Shown here piece after piece: positions 1 through 8,220 of a stretch of 64,000 bases of DNA. The DNA comes from Dietzia sp. JS16-p6b (lineage in GTDB: Bacteria > Actinomycetota > Actinomycetes > Mycobacteriales > Mycobacteriaceae). The translations under genes and the position numbers were made by a program. The stretch spans positions 964,001 to 1,028,000 of the forward strand of contig NZ_CP024869.1 in assembly GCF_003052165.1 (NCBI RefSeq), read 5' to 3'. The stretch's first letter is position 1. The number at the start of each line of letters is the position of its first letter. The notes beneath the pieces were generated by a model that was not told the origin of the DNA, ran no database searches, and saw only the letters and a program-made list of their open reading frames with translations.

Positions 1-1133
1 TCGTCGTTGGTGCGCAGGACCTCACCCTTGACGTTGGTCGGGATGCCGCCCATGACGTAGTGACACGTCGGGAACACCGGGACCAGCTCGGTGACCGGGT
101 CGACGCCCAGGTAGGTCCGGGAGAACTCGGTGATGTCCGGCAGCTTCTCCTCGAGGACGTCCGCCCCGAGGTGGGTCACGTCGATGTAGACGTAGTCCTT
201 GTCGGGCCCGGCACCGCGGCCCTCGCGCACCTCGAGGACCATCGAGCGGGCGACGATGTCGCGCGGCGCGAGGTCCTTGATGGTGGGGGCGTATCGCTCC
301 ATGAAGCGCTCGCCGTCCGCGTTGCGCAGGATGCCGCCCTCGCCGCGGACCGCCTCGGAGATGAGGATGCCCAGGCCGGCGAGTCCCGTCGGGTGGAACT
401 GGTGGAACTCCATGTCCTCCAGGGGCAGACCCTTGCGGAACACCACGGCCATGCCGTCACCGGTGAGGGTGTGGGCGTTGGAGGTGGTCTTGTACATCCG
501 GCCCGACCCGCCGGTCGCGAAGACGGTGGCCTTGGAGTGGAAGACGTGCAGGTCGCCGGAGGCGAGCTCGTAGGCCACGCACCCGGTGGCGACCGGCCCG
601 TCGGGGGTCTCCGTGAGGCACAGGTCGAGGACGTAGAACTCGTTGAAGAACTCCACGTCGTGCTTGACGCAGTTCTGGTACAGCGTCTGCAGGATCATGT
701 GCCCGGTGCGGTCGGCCGCGTAACAGGCCCGGCGCACGGGTGCCTTCCCGTGGTCACGGGTGTGGCCACCGAAGCGGCGCTGGTCAATCTTGCCCTCGGG
801 CGTGCGGTTGAACGGGAGACCCATGTTCTCCAGGTCGATGACCGCGGTGATGGCCTCCTTGGCCATGATCTCCGCGGCGTCCTGGTCGACGAGGTAGTCG
901 CCGCCCTTGACCGTGTCGAACGTGTGCCACTCCCAGTTGTCCTCCTCCACGTTCGCGAGGGCGGCGCACATGCCGCCCTGCGCGGCGCCGGTGTGGGAGC
1001 GGGTGGGGTAGAGCTTGGTGAGGACGGCGGTGCGGGTCCGCGGGCCCGCCTCGATGGCCGCGCGCATGCCTGCGCCGCCGGCGCCGACGATTACCACGTC
1101 GTACTGGTGCTGGTGGACCTGACGATCGGTCAT
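1..1133 (-). CDS. sdhA: Succinate dehydrogenase flavoprotein subunit, 3' end cut off by window edge
   Basis: Catalytic FAD subunit of succinate:quinone oxidoreductase (complex II), which oxidises succinate to fumarate on the cytoplasmic side of the membrane. About 377 residues are visible. They show the N-terminal dinucleotide fold VVIVGAGGAGMRAA, the covalent-FAD histidine motif RSHTGAAQGG and the substrate-site motif QFHPTG. The ATG at 1133 follows sdhD closely in the order sdhC-sdhD-sdhA, so one operon is likely, with sdhB expected just outside the window. The stop codon and the C-terminal helical domain are not in view. The family assignment is secure. Confidence 0.96.
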   Translation of the reverse strand, partial: MTDRQVHQHQYDVVIVGAGGAGMRAAIEAGPRTRTAVLTKLYPTRSHTGAAQGGMCAALANVEEDNWEWHTFDTVKGGDYLVDQDAAEIMAKEAITAVIDLENMGLPFNRTPEGKIDQRRFGGHTRDHGKAPVRRACYAADRTGHMILQTLYQNCVKHDVEFFNEFYVLDLCLTETPDGPVATGCVAYELASGDLHVFHSKATVFATGGSGRMYKTTSNAHTLTGDGMAVVFRKGLPLEDMEFHQFHPTGLAGLGILISEAVRGEGGILRNADGERFMERYAPTIKDLAPRDIVARSMVLEVREGRGAGPDKDYVYIDVTHLGADVLEEKLPDITEFSRTYLGVDPVTELVPVFPTCHYVMGGIPTNVKGEVLRTND

Positions 1134-1181
1134 GGGATTCTCAGTGCTCGCTTTCGAAGTGGAACGGTCCGCAGGCGTCGA

Positions 1182-1613
1182 TCAGATGTCGTAGGCGAGG
1201 CCGAAGATGGCGTAGGTACCCAGGACCAGAACGAGGATGGTCGCGACGACCAGAAGGGAATTGAGCCAGAAGCGCGTCGAGTCCTTGCGCGCGTAGTCGG
1301 CGATAACCGTCCGGACGCCGTTGGCGCCGTGGAGCTGTGCGAGCCAGAGCATGAGGAGGCTCCACGAGGCCCAGAACGGGCTCTGCCAACGCTCGGCGAC
1401 GTAGGCCCAGTCGATCCTGTGCACACCCTCGTCGATCATGAGGCCCATGGTCAGGTGGCCGAACGTGAGGATGACCAGTGCGACGCCCGAGGCGCGCATG
1501 AAGATCCAGGCGGTCCGCTCGAAGTTGCCTCGTGACCGCAGGCGCGGGGAGCGGGGCTGGGCGAGCGAGGCGGGGCGATCGTACGACGTCTGGAGAACAG
1601 GTGCGTCTGCCAT
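1182..1613 (-). CDS. sdhD: Succinate dehydrogenase hydrophobic membrane anchor subunit
   Basis: Membrane anchor of succinate dehydrogenase, 143 residues. It helps bind quinone and haem and ties the SdhAB catalytic part to the membrane. Three hydrophobic segments are visible at roughly residues 38-60, 80-100 and 115-140, with a histidine in the first (FGHLTMG) that could be a haem ligand. I chose the ATG at 1613, reading MADAPVLQ. A longer reading frame exists but would run through sdhC. The gene lies 14 bp after sdhC and 48 bp before sdhA. Identity rests on size, membrane pattern and operon position. Confidence 0.88.
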   Translation of the reverse strand: MADAPVLQTSYDRPASLAQPRSPRLRSRGNFERTAWIFMRASGVALVILTFGHLTMGLMIDEGVHRIDWAYVAERWQSPFWASWSLLMLWLAQLHGANGVRTVIADYARKDSTRFWLNSLLVVATILVLVLGTYAIFGLAYDI

Positions 1614-1627
1614 GATGATCGTTCTCC

Positions 1628-2035
1628 TTAGATGTGCTGGAAGAGAAGGAAGAGGAGGCGGGCGGTCGCCGCGGCGAAAACCACGACCCAGATCGCCAGG
1701 ACGGCCCAGAGCATCTGGCGCTGGTATTTCGCGCCCTTGGACCAGAAGTCGATGGCGACGATGCGCAGTCCGTTGAGCCCGTGGAAGAGGACCAGTGCGA
1801 CCAGGCCGACCTCCAGCAACCCGACGATCGGGGTCTTGTACGAGTCGATGACCGCGTTGTAGGTCTCCGGGCTCACCGTGACGAGCGAGGTGTCCAGCAC
1901 GTGCACGAAGAGGAAGAAGAAGATCGCCACGCCGGAGACACGGTGCGCGACCCACGACCACATTCCCGGGTCACCCTTGTAGATGCTGATCTTCTTATTG
2001 GGGGCCGGACGCGCCGGCGCCTGCGCAGTACTCAT
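1628..2035 (-). CDS. sdhC: Succinate dehydrogenase cytochrome b556 subunit
   Basis: First gene of the sdhCDA operon, 135 residues. It contains the SdhC signature HRVSGVAIFF followed by FVHVLD, whose histidine is the expected axial haem b ligand, and three membrane segments (about 33-52, 72-92 and 108-130). With SdhD it forms the quinone-reducing membrane domain of complex II. The ATG at 2035 has a GGAGG sequence about 12 bases upstream. The 191-bp gap before the divergent cdd gene must hold the operon promoter, but I could not choose a convincing -35/-10 pair there. Confidence 0.92.
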   Translation of the reverse strand: MSTAQAPARPAPNKKISIYKGDPGMWSWVAHRVSGVAIFFFLFVHVLDTSLVTVSPETYNAVIDSYKTPIVGLLEVGLVALVLFHGLNGLRIVAIDFWSKGAKYQRQMLWAVLAIWVVVFAAATARLLFLLFQHI

Positions 2036-2226
2036 GGGCTTGTCGTGCCTCCGAATCGTCTGGGCGTGGTGCCATCGGCGCGCGGTTCCTGCCCGAAAGC
2101 ACAGCGGGCGCCTACTAGGACTTTAGACCTGTCAGGCCGCGGACGAGAAGCAGGGTGGGTACCGTGGTCCGGACGGGTAATGCCTGTAAGGGGACCCTAA
2201 ACGAAGTTACTGAGGGGTAGAAAAGG

Positions 2227-2655
2227 GTGTCGTTCGAGGAAACCGCAGCACAGGGGAACGAGGCCGACACCGGTTTGCGCGAGGCCGCGACCGCGGCCGC
2301 GCGGAACGCCTACCGGCCCTACTCGGGATTGGGGGTGGGGGCCGCCGCGCTGGCGTCCGGACCCGGTGGGGACGGGCGCAGGATCGTGACCGGCTGCAAC
2401 GTCGAGAACGCCTCCTATGGGCTCACCCTCTGCGCTGAGTGTTCGCTCGTGTCCGATCTCCACCGCACGGGCGGCGGTCGACTGCTCGAGATCGTCGTCG
2501 TCACGGCCGGCGGCGACCCGTTGGCGCCGTGCGGCAGGTGCCGCCAGCTCCTCCACGAACACGGCGGTCCGGAGCTGGTGGTCCACACGTCCCGTGGGCG
2601 GATCCGCCTCGCCGACCTCCTGCCGGACGCCTTCGGGCCGGAGGATCTGACGTGA
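2227..2655 (+). CDS. cdd: Cytidine deaminase
   Basis: Zinc-dependent hydrolytic deamination of cytidine and deoxycytidine to uridine and deoxyuridine, in pyrimidine salvage. The 142-residue length fits the small tetrameric type. Zinc ligands are visible as Cys69 in the CAEC motif, with catalytic Glu71, and as Cys102 and Cys105 in PCGRC. The substrate-binding stretch CNVENASYG precedes them. The GTG start at 2227 follows a purine-rich stretch ending in AAAAGG. Its stop overlaps the deoA start as GTGA, so the two are probably translationally coupled and feed each other: deamination, then phosphorolysis. Confidence 0.96.
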   Translation: MSFEETAAQGNEADTGLREAATAAARNAYRPYSGLGVGAAALASGPGGDGRRIVTGCNVENASYGLTLCAECSLVSDLHRTGGGRLLEIVVVTAGGDPLAPCGRCRQLLHEHGGPELVVHTSRGRIRLADLLPDAFGPEDLT

Positions 2656-3956
2656 GCCGCATCATCGATGCCGTGCGGATCATCGAGGCCAAGCGCGACG
2701 GCGACGAGCTCGACGACGACGAGATCGACTGGATCGTCGACGGCTACACCCGAGGACGCGTCCCGCCCGAGCAGATGGCGGCCTTGGCGATGGCGGTGTA
2801 CTTCCGGGGCATGACCGACCGTGAGATCGCGCGCTGGACCTCCGCCATGGTGGAGTCCGGTACCCGGTTGGACCTGTCCGGTCTGACCCGGGCCGGTCGG
2901 CGCGTTCCCACGGTGGACAAACACTCGACCGGCGGGGTCGGAGACGCGGTGACGCTCGTCCTGACACCCTTGTTGGCGACCTGGGAGCTGGCGGTGCCCC
3001 AGCTCTCGGGACGCGGGCTCGGTCACACGGGCGGGACACTGGACAAACTCGAGTCGATCCCCGGCTGGCGCGCCGATCTGGACGCCGACTCCCGGCGCCG
3101 GATCCTCGAGGAGACCGGGGCCGTGATCTGTGCTGCCGGGGCCGATCTCGCGCCCGCGGACCGGGCCCTCTACGCCCTGCGGGACGTCACAGGGACCGTG
3201 CCGTCGATCCCCATGGTGGCGGCGTCGATCATGAGCAAGAAGATCGCCGAGGGCACCGGCGCCCTGGTACTCGACGTCAAGTTCGGATCCGGTGCCTTCC
3301 GGCCCGAGCGCGCGGACGCTGAGGAACTGGCGCGGGTGATGGTCGGGATCGGCACGTCGGCCGGGGTCCGGACCAGCGCCCTGGTGACCGCCAATCACAC
3401 GCCGCTGGGTCGCGCGGTGGGCAACGCGCTCGAGGTGGCCGAGTGTGTCGAGATCCTGGCCGGGGGTGGCCCTTCCGACATGGTCGATCTGACCTGTGCG
3501 CTGGCGCGGGAGGCCCTGGCACTGGTGGGTATCGACGGTGACCCCCGTGAACGGCTCGGGGACGGGCGGGCGATGGACTCGTTCCGCGCGATGGTCGCCG
3601 CCCAGGGTGGCGACCCCCACGCGGCGCTCCCGGTGGCCGCGCACACGGAGGAGGTGCGGGCACCCGGCTCGGGGGTGGTGCGGTGGGATGCGCTCGGAGT
3701 GGGTCGGGCGTCGTGGTTGGCCGGTGCCGGGCGGACCCGGCCGGGCGAGGCCGTCGACCCGGCGGCCGGTGTGCTGCTGCGCCGGGTCGAGGGGGAACCG
3801 GTACGGCTCGGGGAGGTGGTGGCCACGGTTCACGCCGGGGACCCGGCGCGACTGCCCGCGGCGTGCGCCGAGCTCTCGTCGGCCCTGGGGATCTGTGGAC
3901 CCGGCGAGGCTCGTGGACCGGCCGGGGTGGTGGTGGACCGGCTGCGCGGGTGGTGA
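2652..3956 (+). CDS. deoA: Thymidine phosphorylase
   Basis: Reversible phosphorolysis of thymidine or deoxyuridine to the free base plus deoxyribose-1-phosphate. The protein is 434 residues, the normal family length. The signature SGRGLGHTGGTLDKLESIPG lies at 119-138 and the phosphate-binding KHSTGGVGD at 90-98. Nucleoside phosphorylase family 3 order is intact: helical N-domain, alpha/beta phosphate domain, then a C-terminal small domain (PGSGVV region). The GTG start overlaps the cdd stop by 4 bp, which fixes this start over longer frames. In M. tuberculosis an adenosine deaminase gene follows; here the next gene is convergent instead. Confidence 0.96.
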   Translation: MSRIIDAVRIIEAKRDGDELDDDEIDWIVDGYTRGRVPPEQMAALAMAVYFRGMTDREIARWTSAMVESGTRLDLSGLTRAGRRVPTVDKHSTGGVGDAVTLVLTPLLATWELAVPQLSGRGLGHTGGTLDKLESIPGWRADLDADSRRRILEETGAVICAAGADLAPADRALYALRDVTGTVPSIPMVAASIMSKKIAEGTGALVLDVKFGSGAFRPERADAEELARVMVGIGTSAGVRTSALVTANHTPLGRAVGNALEVAECVEILAGGGPSDMVDLTCALAREALALVGIDGDPRERLGDGRAMDSFRAMVAAQGGDPHAALPVAAHTEEVRAPGSGVVRWDALGVGRASWLAGAGRTRPGEAVDPAAGVLLRRVEGEPVRLGEVVATVHAGDPARLPAACAELSSALGICGPGEARGPAGVVVDRLRGW

Positions 3957-3998
3957 GGCGCCGGCCCGCCGATTCCACCGGAACACCGACCAGCCCAT

Positions 3999-4055
3999 CG
4001 AGAAGAGTGTGTCGACCGCATCGGCCGAGTGGACATGTGCGGAACGCTCTTCTCG
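3999..4055. terminator. Candidate bidirectional terminator between deoA and the convergent gene
   Basis: A 12-bp inverted repeat with one mismatched pair (3999-4010 and 4044-4055) encloses a 33-bp loop containing further short complementary pieces. It sits in the 135-bp gap between two convergent genes, where a terminator is expected. There is no U-tract, which is common in this group. Confidence 0.4.
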
Positions 4056-4091
4056 GTGAGTCCGGACCGGACCGGGCCAGCCCGGGTGAGG

Positions 4092-5312
4092 TCAGGCGAT
4101 GTCGGGGGTGGTCATCAGGCGTTCGACGTCGTCGACCAGGGCGCGCCATTCGCCGGCCTCGTCGTCGAACGGGGCACTGGGCTCGAGCAGCCTGGCGTCG
4201 TCCGGGTTGAGGACGTAGTGGAGGAATCGGCGCAGCGCGGTCCCACGGCCGGTCACGGCGGCCTCGAGGCCGGAATCGCCCACGTAGGTCGCGAGGTCGG
4301 TGATCAGTTCGACCGCCAGTCCGAGCTGATCGGCGTCGACCATCCCGGGGCCGACCTCGATATCGCGGTCGAGACCGGCGAGAACATAGGTGTTGTCCTC
4401 GGTCACGTGGATGTCCAGGCTGCCGTCGGTCGCGGCGATCTTGACGCGCTCGTAGGTCGCCACGTGGCTGAGGGTCTCGTCGTCGTTGTCCGCCAGGTAC
4501 CGGGCCAGTCCCCTGGGGCTGGTGAACACGTACGCCTGGTCACCGTCGCCGAGGAACACCGGCCGATCGCCCAGGTAGCACCGCAGGCTGAGGTACTCCT
4601 GGTCGGCGAAGACGATCTTCACGGGGTCGATCCCGACCGTCTCCCAGAGGGAGCCCTCCGGGTAGCCGGTCGGGGCGGCTTCGGGTTCGGGCGCGGGTTC
4701 GGGGAGCGCGGCCTCGGCGGCGTCCAGGTCCGCGCGTGCGCGGTCGACCTCGTCCGGCCGCACCTCGGGCGTGGTCATGACGTCCTGGATCGCGTCGAGA
4801 ACGTCGTCCCAGCCCTTCGCGACGGTCTTGCGGATCGATTTCCACAGTTTCAGCCCGTCCCGCCCGTAGAACTCGTCCATACCGCGGGTGACCGCGGCCA
4901 GGATCGGGTTGCCGTTGAAGAACTTGGTGACCGTGTCCAGTTCGCACACCTCCCCGATCGAGCGGGCGATCGCGAAGGCCTGATCGATCTCGTCGACCGA
5001 CGACTCCGTGGGGTTCTCACCGAGGAGTTCGAGTACTCCGACGAGGTCGTAACAGTTCACCTCGGCGGCGCGGAACGCCAGGACGTCCGACGCCGCGAAC
5101 CCGGTCCAGGAGGGGTGGTCCTGGAGGTCGTGTGGTGCGCCGCTCCGGACCAGGGCGAGGAGTTCGGCGGTCGAGTCGAACGCATAGAGGTCCTCGTCGA
5201 GCCCGAGGAACGCCTCCCAGTCGTCGTTGTCCTCTCGCCAACTGGGTGCCCAGAGTGTCGTGACGTCTCCCTCAGGGAGACCGAGCTCGATCGGGACGAT
5301 GTCCTTGGCCAT
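4092..5312 (-). CDS. Conserved mycobacteriales protein of unknown function (Rv3311-like)
   Basis: A 406-residue acidic soluble protein with no signal peptide and no catalytic motif I recognise. It begins MAKDIVPIELGLPEGD and is rich in Trp, Asp and Glu near the N-terminus. A Pro/Glu/Ala-rich linker at about residues 208-222 separates two globular halves. Gene order (sdh-cdd-deoA-this-upp) matches the position of Rv3311 in M. tuberculosis, and the N-terminus resembles what I recall of that family. I chose ATG 5312 because the family starts MAKD; ATG 5324 and GTG 5330 are possible alternatives. Homologues are sometimes labelled primosomal protein, which nothing in the sequence supports. Confidence 0.75.
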   Translation of the reverse strand: MAKDIVPIELGLPEGDVTTLWAPSWREDNDDWEAFLGLDEDLYAFDSTAELLALVRSGAPHDLQDHPSWTGFAASDVLAFRAAEVNCYDLVGVLELLGENPTESSVDEIDQAFAIARSIGEVCELDTVTKFFNGNPILAAVTRGMDEFYGRDGLKLWKSIRKTVAKGWDDVLDAIQDVMTTPEVRPDEVDRARADLDAAEAALPEPAPEPEAAPTGYPEGSLWETVGIDPVKIVFADQEYLSLRCYLGDRPVFLGDGDQAYVFTSPRGLARYLADNDDETLSHVATYERVKIAATDGSLDIHVTEDNTYVLAGLDRDIEVGPGMVDADQLGLAVELITDLATYVGDSGLEAAVTGRGTALRRFLHYVLNPDDARLLEPSAPFDDEAGEWRALVDDVERLMTTPDIA

Positions 5313-5369
5313 GCCGGTCAGCATATCCACGGCCCGTCACCGGGTGCCACGGCCCGCCCACGGGACTTC

Positions 5370-5741
5370 CTATTGGTCGCCTGCCGGCTCAGGGGACGGG
5401 CCTCCGGCCGGGGTCCGGTCGGTCTGCCTGCGGGCGGTGACCGCGAGCTCGACCGACCCCGAGACCAGTTCGGCCCGCCGGGTGTTGGCCCGGACGACCG
5501 CGCTGGACGTGGCCTCGAGGATGGCGGACGCCACGGCATCGCACCCGCGCCCGCGGAGTCCGGTCGCAAGTACCAACTCGATCACCGTGCCACCGGAATC
5601 GGCGGTGGCGGTCGCGATCCGGTCCCGACTCGAGGCCACCACCCGGAGGGACTCGAGTTGGTCGTGCGCGGACTCCCACTCGGCCGCGATGCCGCGGAGG
5701 CGGTCGAGAAAGGCATCGACGTCCAGCCCTCCGGCACTCAC
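5370..5741 (-). CDS. YbaB/EbfC-like small protein of a type VII secretion-linked cassette
   Basis: 123 residues. The central part (about 42-90) has the strand-strand-long-helix pattern of the YbaB/EbfC family (TATADSGGTVIELVLATGL, then a helix rich in Ala and Val), preceded by a helical segment with heptad-like leucines. Such proteins often sit in actinobacterial ESX loci, but their role there is unclear. I chose GTG 5741 because it overlaps the preceding stop as GTGA; a frame open to 5810 adds an Arg/Gly-rich tail that looks non-coding. It is the last gene of the four-gene overlapping run 7472-5370. A Pro-rich tail closes the protein. The fold assignment is inference from pattern only. Confidence 0.6.
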   Translation of the reverse strand: MSAGGLDVDAFLDRLRGIAAEWESAHDQLESLRVVASSRDRIATATADSGGTVIELVLATGLRGRGCDAVASAILEATSSAVVRANTRRAELVSGSVELAVTARRQTDRTPAGGPSPEPAGDQ

Positions 5742-6013
5742 CCGGACCCCCCGTCCGGCTCGTCGCCCGCCCCCAGCCACTGCGCCCGGTCCCACTCCTG
5801 TCCGTCCCATTCCTCTTCGGCCAACCGGTCCAGGAGATCGCGGGCCTCACCCGCCGCGGCGGTGAGGGCGCGCAGCACCGCCCTCGCCACGTCCGCTGGT
5901 GGGCGGTCGAGCAGCCCGGCGGGCAGGGCCAGACCCACCGGCACACCGTCGGTACCGACCTCGGCGACGACGCCGGTCATCGGGTCGGTGTGGCGGCAGG
6001 TGTCGGGCGCCAT
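5738..6013 (-). CDS. Small helical protein in the same cassette, possible YbaB-like paralogue
   Basis: 91 residues. After about 12 residues comes a short strand pair (VVAEVGTDGVPVGLALP) and an amphipathic helix (about 40-68), then an acidic Trp-containing tail (EEEWDGQEWDRAQW). The core resembles that of the 123-residue product of the next gene, which suggests related or interacting proteins. The ATG at 6013 shares one base with the stop of the upstream peptidase gene (TGATG), and the stop overlaps the downstream start by 4 bp, so it is tightly coupled on both sides. No family is recognised with certainty. Confidence 0.6.
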   Translation of the reverse strand: MAPDTCRHTDPMTGVVAEVGTDGVPVGLALPAGLLDRPPADVARAVLRALTAAAGEARDLLDRLAEEEWDGQEWDRAQWLGAGDEPDGGSG

Positions 6014-7128
6014 CAGCCGGTCGGACGGTAGAACCCGTGGAAGGACATACCGATGTTGTCGGTGCGCAGCGCAGACACCGACACGGGGTCCCCGGCCTCG
6101 ACGAGTTGGCCGTTGCCGATGTACATCGCGACGTGGCCGTCCCACACGGCCAGATCGCCCGGCATGAGGTCGGAGGCGTCCACCTGCGCACCCACGCCCT
6201 GCTCCTGCGCCAGACGCGGGATCTCCACCCCGGCATCCCGGTACGCCCACTGGGTCAGGCCGCTGCAGTCCAGGCCCTGGCCCGGGGTCGTGCCGCCCCA
6301 CACGTACGGCACGCCCTGCTGGCTGAGCGCGTTGCGGACGGCTCCGGCGGCCTGTTCGTTGGGGGCGGTGGCCACCGATCCGTCGGGGAGCACCACGTCG
6401 ACGCCGCCTCCGACGACGCCTGCTCCCGCGGACCCTCCGGCGACGCCCGCGGACCCGCCGGGCCCGGCCGGGTCTCCGCCGGGGGACACCGCACCGACCG
6501 CCGACGCGGGGCCCGGGCCGGCCAGCGACCCCGGACCGGAACCCGTGTGGGCGGCGGTCGAGGCGTTGATCGCGCCACCCGCGCCCGAGTCGGCGATCAC
6601 CCCGGGCGTGCGCGGCGCGTCGGGGATTCCCGCGGCGATGGCGCGCATCTCGAGGGTCGGTCCCGTGAGTTCGAGTTGGACCCGCTCCGCCACCTGGATG
6701 CCGCGGGCCAGGTGCTCCGTGGCCAGCCCGAGCAGCGCCACCTGACCGGGCGGGGTCATCAGAGCGGGCCCCAGCGCGGCCGCCCTGGCGAGGAATTGTT
6801 GCACGATGCCGATCACCTCGACGGTGCCGCGGACGACGATATCGGCCGCCACGGCGGTGACCCTGGCGATCTCGCCAGCGGACTCGCCGAGCGCCTCCAC
6901 CGTGCGACCGATCTCGGCCACCGAGTGCGCGGCGCCGAGGGAGGCGAGGGAGTCCCACGTCTCGGAGAGCAGACGCTCGAGCGGTGGTCCGAGCCTCTGG
7001 GCCACCTCCAGTCCGTCGCCCACCGGTCGCATCACGTCCCGGGCGGCTTCGGAGACGAACTCCTCCGCCGAGAGCAGGTCGAGGATCTGCCGGATGGGCC
7101 CCGCGTAGGCCAGCGCGTCGGCGATCAC
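6013..7128 (-). CDS. NlpC/P60 (C40) cell-wall peptidase without signal peptide
   Basis: 371 residues. Residues 1-165 are almost entirely helical, with Trp58 in SETWDSLASLG. Residues 175-255 form a Gly/Ala/Pro/Ser linker. Residues 257-371 are an NlpC/P60 domain, a family that usually cuts peptidoglycan stem peptides between D-Glu and meso-DAP. Catalytic candidates are Cys288 (GLDCSGLTQW), His332 (DGHVAMYIG) and Glu344 (LVEAG). The His-Glu spacing of 12 equals what I recall for the RipA triad. There is no Sec or Tat signal, so if it acts on the wall it needs another route. The adjoining EspC-like gene suggests type VII secretion. GTG 7128 overlaps the preceding stop (GTGA), which decides the start. 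Confidence 0.85.
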   Translation of the reverse strand: MIADALAYAGPIRQILDLLSAEEFVSEAARDVMRPVGDGLEVAQRLGPPLERLLSETWDSLASLGAAHSVAEIGRTVEALGESAGEIARVTAVAADIVVRGTVEVIGIVQQFLARAAALGPALMTPPGQVALLGLATEHLARGIQVAERVQLELTGPTLEMRAIAAGIPDAPRTPGVIADSGAGGAINASTAAHTGSGPGSLAGPGPASAVGAVSPGGDPAGPGGSAGVAGGSAGAGVVGGGVDVVLPDGSVATAPNEQAAGAVRNALSQQGVPYVWGGTTPGQGLDCSGLTQWAYRDAGVEIPRLAQEQGVGAQVDASDLMPGDLAVWDGHVAMYIGNGQLVEAGDPVSVSALRTDNIGMSFHGFYRPTG

Positions 7129-7472
7129 CGGGCCGGACCTGCGATCCCGGGCAGTTCGTTCCCCGCCGCACCGATCGCCTCGGCACCCCCAACGTCGGAC
7201 TCGGTGTACACCCGGCCGGTCTCGAGGACCAGGTGCCCGGCGGCATCGCTCACCCGGGCCACACCTGCGAGCACCTCCCGGTGCCGCGCGGTGGCGGCGA
7301 GCAGGGCGGACATGAAGTCGGCCCCGACCGGTCCGAGCACGGGGGCCACCTCGTCCAAAGGCAGCGAGTCCACGGCCCCGAGGACGCCCCCCAGGGCGTC
7401 CGCCAACGTGGTCAACCCCGTACCCAGCTCCCGCAGTCCGTCCACGTGGACGTCGATCGCTCCGTCCGCCAT
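7125..7472 (-). CDS. EspC-like type VII secretion target
   Basis: 115 residues, first gene of the cassette. It has the size and two-helix layout of the EspC/T7SS target family (PF10824): helix from about 8-35, a turn near 44-50 (APVLGPVG), and a helix from 50-85. The motif YTESD at 89-93 follows the second helix and fits the YxxxD/E export signal of ESX substrates. There is no WXG motif. Its stop overlaps the peptidase start by 4 bp, which suggests co-expression and possibly a substrate or chaperone relationship. No ESX core component (EccB-E, MycP) is in the window, so the secretion machine would lie elsewhere. Confidence 0.72.
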   Translation of the reverse strand: MADGAIDVHVDGLRELGTGLTTLADALGGVLGAVDSLPLDEVAPVLGPVGADFMSALLAATARHREVLAGVARVSDAAGHLVLETGRVYTESDVGGAEAIGAAGNELPGIAGPAR

Positions 7473-7580
7473 TCCCTCGCCCCTCGTCGCCGTCTCGTCC
7501 CGTCACAGGGTTCGACGCCTCGCGGGCCCGCACCGGTTCCGCCCGGTCGGAGAATTCTCCGCTGTGGAATCCTGTCGGGC

Positions 7581-8204
7581 ATGGACATCATCGTCGTGGA
7601 CCACCCGCTGGTCGGGGACCGGCTACGCACGCTGAGGGACTCCGTCACCGACACCGCCGGCTTCCGGGCGGCGATGGACGCTCTCGGCACCATGCTCTGC
7701 TACGAGGCCTTCCGCTCCATCCCGACCACCGAGGTCCCCGTGACCACACCGGTGGCAGAGACGACGGGTGTCGCGGTCGACGGCGTCCCGCTCGTCGTAC
7801 CGGTCCTGCGGGCGGGGCTGGGTCTGCTGGATCCGGCCACCCGGTTGCTCCCGGGCGCGCAGGTCGGGTTCGTGGGCCTGGCGCGCGACGAGGAGACGCA
7901 CGCCCCGGTCTCCTATCTGTGCTCCCTTCCGGACGACCTCGCCGGACGGCACGTCGTCGTGTTGGATCCGATGCTCGCCACCGGGGGGTCGCTGGTCTCG
8001 ACCCTGGAGACCCTGGCCGAACGAGGCGCGACCGGGGTCACCGTGGTGTGCGTCCTGTGCGCCCCGGAGGGGATCGAGACCGTGCGGGCGTCGGGACTGG
8101 CGTCGCGGCTCGTCACCGCGACCGTCGACGACCGGCTCGACGACGACGCCTTCATCGTCCCCGGGCTCGGAGACGCGGGCGATCGCCTGTTCGGCCCCCG
8201 CTGA
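7581..8204 (+). CDS. upp: Uracil phosphoribosyltransferase
   Basis: Converts uracil and PRPP to UMP, the salvage step after cdd and deoA release uracil. The 207-residue length is standard. The PRPP-binding loop VVLDPMLATGGS lies around 126-137, the motif PVLRAGL at 74-80, and the uracil-binding C-terminus contains FIVPGLGDAGDRLFG. ATG 7581 is the natural start (MDIIVVDHPLVG). It faces pmmB tail to tail with 16 bp between stops. M. tuberculosis has the same neighbour pair (Rv3309c-Rv3308). Confidence 0.96.
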   Translation: MDIIVVDHPLVGDRLRTLRDSVTDTAGFRAAMDALGTMLCYEAFRSIPTTEVPVTTPVAETTGVAVDGVPLVVPVLRAGLGLLDPATRLLPGAQVGFVGLARDEETHAPVSYLCSLPDDLAGRHVVVLDPMLATGGSLVSTLETLAERGATGVTVVCVLCAPEGIETVRASGLASRLVTATVDDRLDDDAFIVPGLGDAGDRLFGPR

Positions 8205-8220
8205 CCCAGCTCTCCGACCC

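Noticed and set aside
60-1535. Long plus-strand open frame opposite sdhA and sdhD
   Set aside because: Shadow frame created by high GC content; the product is Gly/Arg/Val/Asp-rich without any motif, while the minus strand encodes clear SdhA and SdhD.
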